Below, in pieces: positions 19,509 through 26,287 of a DNA stretch of 51,000 bases. This stretch comes from Mesobacillus jeotgali (lineage in GTDB: Bacteria > Bacillota > Bacilli > Bacillales > Cytobacillaceae). Position 1 is the stretch's first letter. Every line of letters begins with the position of its first letter. The stretch is from NCBI RefSeq assembly GCF_014856545.2, contig NZ_CP109811.1:245001-296000 (forward strand), written 5' to 3'. A program made the translations under genes and the position numbers. The notes beneath the pieces are model-generated. The model saw only the letters and a program-made list of their open reading frames with translations, had not been told where the DNA came from and made no database searches.

Positions 19509-20447
19509 ATGAAGTTAATTGGTTTTTTCTCAATGGTGATGTTTTCGCTCATACTGCTGACGCTCTTCATTGGGTTTGTCTATCTGTATCTGTTTATCGC
19601 AAAAAAAGAAAAGCTCCTGCTCTCCCAGGGGTATAACCCAAAGAATCGGAAGAAAAAGACCCCACTAAGGGAAAGACTATTGTCACCGATTATCCAATGG
19701 GGATTCAAGGCAGGCCCGGTCGGAATTAAATATCCGTTTTTTGCTGAGATCGATAAACACGACCGCATGCTAAAAGAGGCAGGAAACCCTTTAGGGATGC
19801 AAATCCAGGACTTCTATGGCTTCAGGTTTGTGCTTGGTTTGATCGGCCTTGGATTTGGCAGTTTCTACTCTATTCTAGGAATGCCATCAGGACTCCAGAT
19901 TCTATTAATCTCCATTTTAGGCGGGTTTTTAGGACCAAGTCTTTGGCTTTATTTCAAAGCGAAATACAGACAGGAAACGATCAGCATCATGATGCCTGAT
20001 TTTCTTGATACCGTTAGTGTTACCCTGCAGGCCGGGGTTAGTTTGGATTCAGCCCTGAAACAAGTAACAAAGCAATTTGAGGGGCCGCTCAGCGAGGAAA
20101 TTGATCGCTTCAACAAGGAAGTCGAGCTAGGGGTTCAGAGGCTGACCGCTTATCAGAGTTTGATAGAAAGGAATTCTTCGAAGGAACTCCATTCACTGGT
20201 TAACGGGTTGATACAAGGGTCTTCACTTGGTGTTCCGGTATCCAGGACATTCAAACTCCAGGCGGATGATTTAAGGGCGACAAGAGGTTTCATTGCTAAA
20301 GAAAAGGCAGCCAAAGCAAGCCCGCAAATCACGCTGGTTACTACATTTTTCGTAGCTCCAGCGGTATTCGGTCTCATCATCGGTTTGCTTGCGTTAAATA
20401 TTGTCTACAATCCTCAAGCATTTGGGTTGGACTCCTTCTTTAAGTAG
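19509..20447 (+). CDS. tadC: Tad inner platform protein TadC
   Basis: Second F-domain platform protein, 312 aa. One N-terminal span (about 5-30), two central spans (about 105-155) and a C-terminal span (about 280-303) surround the F-domain MMPDFLDTVSVTLQAGVSLDSALKQV and HSLVNGLIQGSSLGVPVSRTFK. It shares the fold of TadB but little sequence, as usual. It follows tadB after 5 bp and precedes the pilin gene by about 40 bp. A poor SD (GGTGTAGATAAG) suggests coupling to tadB. Confidence 0.9.
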   Translation: MKLIGFFSMVMFSLILLTLFIGFVYLYLFIAKKEKLLLSQGYNPKNRKKKTPLRERLLSPIIQWGFKAGPVGIKYPFFAEIDKHDRMLKEAGNPLGMQIQDFYGFRFVLGLIGLGFGSFYSILGMPSGLQILLISILGGFLGPSLWLYFKAKYRQETISIMMPDFLDTVSVTLQAGVSLDSALKQVTKQFEGPLSEEIDRFNKEVELGVQRLTAYQSLIERNSSKELHSLVNGLIQGSSLGVPVSRTFKLQADDLRATRGFIAKEKAAKASPQITLVTTFFVAPAVFGLIIGLLALNIVYNPQAFGLDSFFK

Positions 20448-20488
20448 AAGGATTAACTATAAAAAATATAAATCGGGAGATGAATAAT

Positions 20489-20704
20489 ATGTTAAAGAAA
20501 ACTATGGTGAAGATGACTGGTGTATACAATCGTTATGTGAACAATGAGAGAGGAGCCCAGGCTCTTGAATGGGTAGCCTTAGGCCTTGTTGTCCTTGCGG
20601 TCATGGGCGCAATTGCTTCGGGTATCGGTGAGGATACTTCTCTTGGAAAAACAATCATGAGCAAGTTGAGTGAATTGGTAGGAAAGATTGGCGCAGGAGC
20701 ATAA
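20489..20704 (+). CDS. flp: Flp-type pilin precursor
   Basis: Small prepilin of 71 aa. The basic leader of about 22 residues ends in VNNERG, followed by AQALEWVALGLVVLAVMGAI. This fits type IV prepilin processing: cut after Gly, Glu at position +5 and a hydrophobic helix. The mature pilin would be only about 49 residues, as usual for Flp. ATG 20489 is chosen because GGGAGA (20475-20480) is correctly spaced for it; ATG 20480 overlaps that SD. Likely the main pilus subunit. No matching peptidase gene is in the window. Confidence 0.88.
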   Translation: MLKKTMVKMTGVYNRYVNNERGAQALEWVALGLVVLAVMGAIASGIGEDTSLGKTIMSKLSELVGKIGAGA

Positions 20705-20726
20705 TAAATATCCGGGGTTGTTAAAT

Positions 20727-21113
20727 TTGAAAGGAAAAATAAAAAAACATCTAAATAATGAAAAGGGTTCACAGTCGATCGAATTCGTTGCGATGTTCCC
20801 GCTGGTTATTTTGGCTTTCCTGATCATCTGGCAGGTTGCGCTGATTGCCTTTTCGGTTGTAGTCGCAGAATCGGCTGCCCGCGATGGTGCCAGGGCAGCC
20901 TCTGTACATGATCCTGAATGGGAAAATGTCACAAAAAAGTCGGCTTATGGCGTAAAAATTATAAATATATCAGGTGGTCCTGGTTCTGATGAAGCCAGGG
21001 TTAAGGTGGAGGTCCAGGCGCCAATCGTGGCCCTTCCGCTGATTTCGGAAATGAAATTCTCCTTTGCGATGGATGCAGTGATGCCAATGGAGGAAGAACC
21101 GGATGACGATTAA
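20727..21113 (+). CDS. tadE: TadE-like pseudopilin
   Basis: Pseudopilin of 128 aa. A short leader (MKGKIKKHLNNEKG) is followed by SQSIEFVAMFPLVILAFLII with Glu at +5, matching prepilin processing. Then come AESAARDGARAA (TadE signature) and a soluble C-terminal domain. The start is uncertain: TTG 20727 (GGGG at 20714-20717) gives a leader like that of flp; an upstream in-frame start at 20688 would overlap flp. It overlaps the next gene by 11 bp. Confidence 0.85.
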   Translation: MKGKIKKHLNNEKGSQSIEFVAMFPLVILAFLIIWQVALIAFSVVVAESAARDGARAASVHDPEWENVTKKSAYGVKIINISGGPGSDEARVKVEVQAPIVALPLISEMKFSFAMDAVMPMEEEPDDD

Positions 21114-21840
21114 GAATCTGAAAAACTATCTTAACAACGAGAGAGGCAGCGGCATGCTGATCATCATGGTCGGCATGCTAATAGCTGCTATTTTCATAGC
21201 TTTGATGTTCTTTGATTTCTCAAATGTATTCATTAATAAGCGGGTGACCCAAACAGGCGCTGACTCAGCGGCCTTGGCAGCGGCAAAGTCCTCCAAAGAC
21301 ACGATGAAGGAAACGCTGCAGGAGAAAACCCAGGAAGAGCTGGATGCATTAGGAGAAGCCTGGGAACAGTTCCTGGAGGATTCTGCAGATTCGGAGCCTC
21401 CTGCGGAAGGAGAGGATCCACCGCCGCCTCCTTCTGAAAGTGAACTATTAGCAGAGTTTGTGGAAATGATGGAAGACAATTACGATGGCCGAAATATGCC
21501 TGGCGATATGGTCAGCTGGATCCTGGATCATTCTGTCGAAGTCAAAGCAAAGACAGCCATGAAGTTCTTCTTTGATGATGATGGCGTAAGGGATATTGCC
21601 TGCAAGGCGGTCAGGGACAATTTGACGGAAGCCCGTAAGGAAGCAGAAAAGTTCGCGAAGGAAAACCAGAATGACAAAATAAAACAAATGACCTTTATCC
21701 CCGAGGATTTTCGCATCTATGTCGTGACAGAACGAAAGGGTCAATATACGACAGTCCCAGATGAAGGAGTCCCGGCAATTACCGCAGAATCATCTGCAAG
21801 GATCGGGAAGCCAGATGGCTTTGACATATTCTGTGACTAG
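21103..21840 (+). CDS. tadG: TadG-like protein with Tad domain
   Basis: Protein of 245 aa with the leader MTIKNLKNYLNNERG and then SGMLIIMVGMLIAAIFIALMF, one membrane span and the Tad-domain signature NKRVTQTGADSAALAAA. A Glu/Pro-rich segment (EPPAEGEDPPPPPSESE) follows, then a mixed domain. The leader resembles those of flp and tadE, but position +5 is Ile rather than Glu, so it may be a membrane anchor and not a processed pilin. It starts inside the end of tadE with SD GGAGGAAG. Family members are minor pilus or cell-surface components. Confidence 0.75.
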   Translation: MTIKNLKNYLNNERGSGMLIIMVGMLIAAIFIALMFFDFSNVFINKRVTQTGADSAALAAAKSSKDTMKETLQEKTQEELDALGEAWEQFLEDSADSEPPAEGEDPPPPPSESELLAEFVEMMEDNYDGRNMPGDMVSWILDHSVEVKAKTAMKFFFDDDGVRDIACKAVRDNLTEARKEAEKFAKENQNDKIKQMTFIPEDFRIYVVTERKGQYTTVPDEGVPAITAESSARIGKPDGFDIFCD

Positions 21841-21909
21841 TCTGCACAATGGTCCATTAACCCATGATTATTGGAGCATTCACTTCTTTTTTGAAGGGTG
21901 ATAAAGTAA

Positions 21910-23487
21910 ATGATAATAAGAAGTTCAAAAATAAGAATTGTATTAGCATTTATGGCTTTGTTTCTGCTCCAGTTTGCCATTCTAAGCCCTGTCTCGGCGG
22001 ACTTGACAGAAGTCGAAACCAATAAGCAAGGTTTGAGTAAAACAGAACCAACCGATGCTTCGGGAGGAGAACCGGTTGATGGTGAAGATGGTCCCCTACC
22101 CTGGTGGAAAAAGGCATTAAATGAGCTCGGTGATATCGGTGACAGTCTGGTCGATGGCTGGAACAAGTTTAAAGACTGGACGGTTGATGAATGGAATGAT
22201 GCCTGGGATATCGCACAAGACAAGTGGAACGATGCCTGGGATCTTGCACAAGACGTATGGGGTAACATTGAAGACTTCTTTAAAAGTATTGGAGACTGGT
22301 TTAGTGAAAATGAATGGGCACAGACGCTGCTCGGAGGAATTCTTGCTGCGGGCATAATCATCGGTGTCATTGCGCTCCTTGTTTTCTTTGGAGTAATCGC
22401 TATTCCTCTTGGAATTGTCGCAGGGTTAATCATTGTGGCAGGTGCGCTTATTGGCGGATTCACTTATCAATGGCTCGCGGGTGATAATTACAGCTTCTGG
22501 GGAGCGTTTAGTTTCGCTCTTGTTGGAGGAGTACTAGGGTATATTGGCTATGCCACCGGCGCATTCGCCGCAGCAATCGGCTGGATCAGGACAGTTGCCT
22601 GGCCTGCTGCCGCTAACTGGTGGAGAACGGCCGCATGGCCATGGCTTAGAGGACGCCCGGCTGCTATTTGGGGCTGGATGAAAGGACCTGCCTGGAATTG
22701 GCTTAAAGGCAGAGGGGTGGCGCTTAAAGGGTGGTTTACTGGAAGGGCTGTTCCATGGGCACAGGGATTATGGTCTAAAATAGTAACATATTATACTACT
22801 GGTTCGCTCTGGAATAGGTTATTTTATGGGCCTGTACTTGGTATGATTGGGGGAGCTACCAGTAATATAGTCGGGGTAATGATTACTGGTAAATTTGAAG
22901 TAGACAACTTACTTATTGATATGGCAATTGGTGGGTTTACAGGAGGCTTGCTGGGACCAATCGTGGCTTCCATGATGACTTATGGAAGGTTAAGTTGGAA
23001 TGCAGTTTTTGGATTAAGTATCTATGGTGGAGCAGAAAACTATCTAGCTGATGGATTTAAAGAAGGTGCATGGACCAGTTTCGACAACTTCTTTTTTGGA
23101 ATGGGAATGTCAGTGATTTCAATCAAGGTAATTGGTCTCTTAGTTGATAAGTATATAAAGGTTGAACCAATTGCAGAAATGACTAAGAAGACTGTGGAAG
23201 AACTGTTTAAATCAGGCGTAAAGGGTGAACTGTTTGGTAATGAAGAGCCCAAGAGCCATGTTGAAAAACAAACCGATTTACAGCCCAAGGAGCTTCCAGA
23301 TAAAAGTGTAAAAACTGAAACAATCAAAGAACCTGGAAATGAAAGAATGCTTGATAGTAAAGAAGAGATTACAAATGAAAAGCCCTCTTCAAATGAAAGT
23401 ATCCAAAAAGATCTAGAGAATAGCCAAAAAACAGAGAATAAGTCATTCAATCACAGTGACAAGAAACTGCATCCTAAATTTAATTAA
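21910..23487 (+). CDS. Trp-rich multi-spanning secreted/membrane protein, possible polymorphic-toxin-like
   Basis: Unrecognised protein of 525 aa. It has a signal peptide ending near SPVSA (residue 30), an acidic linker, and two adjoining 11-residue amphipathic repeats (DEWNDAWDIAQ and DKWNDAWDLAQ, residues 93-114). Hydrophobic spans cover about 138-185 and 197-225, then a stretch very rich in Trp (about 225-290). From about residue 290 (base 22780) the DNA becomes more AT-rich. This part has GGATSNIVGVMITG and DMAIGGFTGGLLGP, a glycine pattern like the region before toxin domains in some polymorphic toxins. The last 100 residues are charged and low-complexity. SD AAGGGTGA. It follows tadG by 70 bp. 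No function is claimed. Confidence 0.6.
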   Translation: MIIRSSKIRIVLAFMALFLLQFAILSPVSADLTEVETNKQGLSKTEPTDASGGEPVDGEDGPLPWWKKALNELGDIGDSLVDGWNKFKDWTVDEWNDAWDIAQDKWNDAWDLAQDVWGNIEDFFKSIGDWFSENEWAQTLLGGILAAGIIIGVIALLVFFGVIAIPLGIVAGLIIVAGALIGGFTYQWLAGDNYSFWGAFSFALVGGVLGYIGYATGAFAAAIGWIRTVAWPAAANWWRTAAWPWLRGRPAAIWGWMKGPAWNWLKGRGVALKGWFTGRAVPWAQGLWSKIVTYYTTGSLWNRLFYGPVLGMIGGATSNIVGVMITGKFEVDNLLIDMAIGGFTGGLLGPIVASMMTYGRLSWNAVFGLSIYGGAENYLADGFKEGAWTSFDNFFFGMGMSVISIKVIGLLVDKYIKVEPIAEMTKKTVEELFKSGVKGELFGNEEPKSHVEKQTDLQPKELPDKSVKTETIKEPGNERMLDSKEEITNEKPSSNESIQKDLENSQKTENKSFNHSDKKLHPKFN

Positions 23488-23526
23488 TTTTATACTTGAA
23501 GGCGGCTATATTAGGGGGGTGTGTTA

Positions 23527-23814
23527 ATGCCAAAAAAATGGTTTAATATCATATCGAGATTTCTAATGGGAGGCACACTTGTTAGTTTTCTTATCTGGGT
23601 TTTCATGGCCCAAGACAACGGAACAATCTATTATGAAGGCAATGAAAGTGTTATTCATACTTTCTTAATTTTGTTTATATTAGCGGTAATTGCAGGTTCG
23701 ATCGGTTTAAACACTATGGATGATAAAAGTGAAACTATTAGTAAGAAAAAAGTATTTTCCGGTATTGCTATAGCAGTTGTTTTCTTACTATGGAGATTAT
23801 CAGTAACATTTTAG
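23527..23814 (+). CDS. small three-span membrane protein, copy 1 (possible immunity-type partner)
   Basis: Protein of 95 aa with three predicted spans (about 8-27, 46-64 and 77-93) and a short polar turn DNGTIYYEGNES. It is a paralogue of the protein at 25602-25970 (shared pattern NG-IY-EGNE, ISKK-V-SG). A decayed third copy lies at 23866-23920. The SD AGGGGGGT is 7 bases before ATG 23527. It directly follows the Trp-rich protein gene. Duplicated small membrane proteins after a large secreted protein resemble immunity genes, but this is inference from layout. Confidence 0.65.
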   Translation: MPKKWFNIISRFLMGGTLVSFLIWVFMAQDNGTIYYEGNESVIHTFLILFILAVIAGSIGLNTMDDKSETISKKKVFSGIAIAVVFLLWRLSVTF

Positions 23815-23865
23815 CTGGAAAAACTAATTTTTATTGGGTCCAGTCATAGGGTTTTAACAGTTTAA

Positions 23866-23920
23866 TGTCAATGAGTGACGAGGGTAAAACGATAAGTAAG
23901 AAATAAGTGTTCGATTATAA
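23866..23920 (+). pseudogene. decayed third copy of the small membrane protein (3' fragment)
   Basis: In one frame this stretch reads SMSDEGKTISKK, stop, VFDYK. That aligns with TMDDKSETISKKKVFSG of the intact copy and SNEEGDIISKKSVLSG of the altered copy. No upstream coding part remains in frame, so it is a remnant. Confidence 0.6.
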
Positions 23921-23932
23921 GATGTTTAATTT

Positions 23933-23960
23933 AGATTAGCCTAGGCTAATCTCTTTTTTT
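23933..23960 (+). terminator. terminator after the small membrane protein gene
   Basis: AGATTAGC (23933-23940), loop CTAG, GCTAATCT (23945-23952), then CTTTTTTT. Confidence 0.8.
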
Positions 23961-24123
23961 AGCATCCTGTATCAGGTACGACATAGGGAGGATTCCAGTA
24001 GAAAATGTTGATGTGATCCAAATGGAAAAACCGTACCTTCATTTTGGATGCTTACCATTGCAATTTATGCATACTGTCAGAATGACCCCGTAGCTAAATA
24101 CCTATTACTTGGAGGAAAAAGAA

Positions 24124-25506
24124 GTGAATTATAAACGACGAATCATCTTTCTTGTGTTCAGTATCTTTCTTATTACAGGATGTTCATCCGAACCAAAGGA
24201 AGATACAAAAGCCCAGGAAGTTGCGAAAAGTGAGCAGAAAGAAGAGGAAAGCTCAGAAAAAGCACAAGGAACCGATAAGACTAATGAAAAAGAAGAAGGT
24301 TTTGATTTCAACAGTTTACCAGTACCTAGCAATCTGGAGGAGATGATGGTATATCCAGTTGGGCCACTTGCTTCTGCGGAAGGTATTGGTGATGAAGGGG
24401 TCAAAAAGGCCCTGGAAGCCATTCCGGCTCTTTCCGAGGAGGCTTCAGACTCAGAATTAACCAGTTTATTTGAGCACTTGTATTCACTTTTTAAAAAGGA
24501 ATATGAAGACCCAAAGGCAGTCATGATATCTGGAACTGTCAGCGCACCTGGTCAGGAAGCCACGTCTGAAGTAAAGGCGGAAACATTCAATATAGAAGTG
24601 ATCCTCGATTCCAGCGGAAGCATGGCAAAACAAATGGATGGAAAAGCACGTATGGAACTGGCGAAGGCATCAATAAAAAAGTTCGCGTCCTCCCTCCCGA
24701 AAGAGGCAAATATCAGTTTGAGGGTGTATGGACATAAAGGGACCGGATCTGATAAGGATAAGAGTCTGTCATGCTCGTCCAATGAGCTCGTTTATCCTAT
24801 GCAGCCTTATGACAAGGGTGGCCTAAGCCAAGCCCTAAGGGAATTTAAGCCTGCGGGCTGGACACCACTGGCGCAAGCTATCACTGAAGCGCAAAAGGAT
24901 CTCAGTCAATATAAAGGGGATGAAAATAAGAACATTATCTACATCGTCAGTGATGGGATCGAAACATGCGGTGGGAACCCCGTGGCAGCAGCGAAAAGTT
25001 TAAAAGACTCCGGAATTGCTCCTGTAGTCAATATAATTGGGTTTGATGTGGCGGGCAAGGATCAGCAACAGCTTCAGGAAATCGCCAAAGCAGCAGGAGG
25101 CACCTATTCGAATGTAAAAAGCCAGCAACAGCTAAGAGATGAATTCTTTAAAACGGTTGAGGAGTCATTAAAGTGGCTGAACTGGAAGAATAACCAAGAG
25201 TTAGATACCTACGAGAAATATAATAACCAGTCTACGAATGTACGTGTGATAACTAATAATTGGCAGACGAATACCACCCTAGAGGAGAACAAAATAATGT
25301 TCTCGATTATAGATTTGAATAACAGGGGAAAAATCACGTCTGAACAGAAAAGCAAACTTTTGGATATGAACGAAAGTTATTATAAAACACAAAGGAACTC
25401 TATAGAAGAACTACAAACAGTTCTGATTAATGCAACAGATAAAGAAATGAATGAGACATTAGAGGAAATAGACAAGATTTACAAAGAAAATAATCCTGAT
25501 AATTAG
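24124..25506 (+). CDS. VWA-domain lipoprotein (Tad locus, copy 2)
   Basis: Lipoprotein of 460 aa: signal peptide with lipobox LITGC (Cys20), Glu/Lys-rich linker, helical region, and a VWA domain (about residues 155-345) with MIDAS motif EVILDSSGSM. A C-terminal helical part follows (about 355-460). It is a clear paralogue of 13108-14442: RVYGHKGTGSDKDKSLSC and VSDGIETCGGNPVAAAKSL match nearly residue by residue, including the cysteines. GTG 24124 with GGAGG (24111-24115) is the better start than TTG 24109. Two VWA lipoproteins frame the pilus locus and may be surface partners of the pilus. Confidence 0.85.
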   Translation: MNYKRRIIFLVFSIFLITGCSSEPKEDTKAQEVAKSEQKEEESSEKAQGTDKTNEKEEGFDFNSLPVPSNLEEMMVYPVGPLASAEGIGDEGVKKALEAIPALSEEASDSELTSLFEHLYSLFKKEYEDPKAVMISGTVSAPGQEATSEVKAETFNIEVILDSSGSMAKQMDGKARMELAKASIKKFASSLPKEANISLRVYGHKGTGSDKDKSLSCSSNELVYPMQPYDKGGLSQALREFKPAGWTPLAQAITEAQKDLSQYKGDENKNIIYIVSDGIETCGGNPVAAAKSLKDSGIAPVVNIIGFDVAGKDQQQLQEIAKAAGGTYSNVKSQQQLRDEFFKTVEESLKWLNWKNNQELDTYEKYNNQSTNVRVITNNWQTNTTLEENKIMFSIIDLNNRGKITSEQKSKLLDMNESYYKTQRNSIEELQTVLINATDKEMNETLEEIDKIYKENNPDN

Positions 25507-25601
25507 TTTTATGGGGGGGACCTGTGACCAAGGACCCTCACCAGTGGATCTTTGATAGTGTCCAACTTGTTATGTGTGCAATAGGAATTAGAGGTGATTT
25601 C

Positions 25602-25970
25602 ATGTCAAAGAAGCTGCTAACCATAATAACGGGGATTATCATTGTCTGCACTTTAACTGGAGCTATCATCTGGGCTATTTCTGAAGCGGACGAAAATGGG
25701 AAGATATATCTTGAGGGGAATGAAAATATAGCTTATATCTTTTTAGGCTTATCTATCCTTGGCCTGATTACCGGCTCAATTTCATTAAGAGCGTCGAATG
25801 AAGAAGGTGACATTATTAGTAAAAAGTCGGTGCTTTCAGGGGTGGCACTGGCAACGATTTTTTTTCATATGGAGACTTTCGGTTGCATTATAGAAGGAAG
25901 CAACTCCAAAATGTCTAAGAAGGTGGATTTAATAGACATATCAGAGATGAAGCAACTCCAAAATGTCTAA
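25602..25970 (+). CDS. small membrane protein, copy 2, with altered C-terminus
   Basis: Paralogue of the protein at 23527-23814. The alignment holds from MSKKLLTIITGIIIVCTLTG through ENGKIYLEGNENI, ISKKSVLSGVALATIF and then stops. From FFHMETFGC the frame runs into the first 52-bp repeat and ends in copy two, so the last 35 or so residues are not homologous and the third membrane span is shortened. ATG 25602 has AGAGGTGA correctly spaced; an in-frame start at 25524 has no such site. The gene may be a non-functional or repurposed duplicate. Confidence 0.55.
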   Translation: MSKKLLTIITGIIIVCTLTGAIIWAISEADENGKIYLEGNENIAYIFLGLSILGLITGSISLRASNEEGDIISKKSVLSGVALATIFFHMETFGCIIEGSNSKMSKKVDLIDISEMKQLQNV

Positions 25971-26104
25971 GAAAGTGGATTTAATAGACATTTCAGAGAT
26001 GAAGCAGTCCCAAAATGTCTAAGAAAGTGGGTTTAATGGACATTTCAGAGAGGAAGCAACTCCAAAATGTCTAAGAAAGCGGGTTTAATTGACATTTCTG
26101 AGAT
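25897..26104 (+). repeat. four tandem 52-bp direct repeats
   Basis: Units start at 25897, 25949, 26001 and 26053 and are about 90% alike. Each contains AAATGTCT, about 17 bp and AGACATTT as an inverted repeat (first pair lost in units 3 and 4, last pair altered in unit 1). Because 52 is not a multiple of three, the frame shifts each copy, so the array is not a protein repeat. It replaces the end of the small membrane protein gene. Confidence 0.9.
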
Positions 26105-26287
26105 GCACTTTCATTTCAATCTAAGTGACAAGAAAATGTATCACTTAGTTTTTAATCAGGCTTATATAAGTCATATCCACTTAGGAATATTTGTAAATAG
26201 AGTCTTAAGTCCCAGGAACCTCCAAAGTTGTTATTCGTAAATAAAACATCGCTAAATTTTTGAGGATTAAAACCTAAGGAGGTAACA

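Noticed and set aside
25897..26104. CRISPR array
   Set aside because: The units are contiguous and nearly identical over all 52 bp, with no unique spacers and no cas genes nearby.
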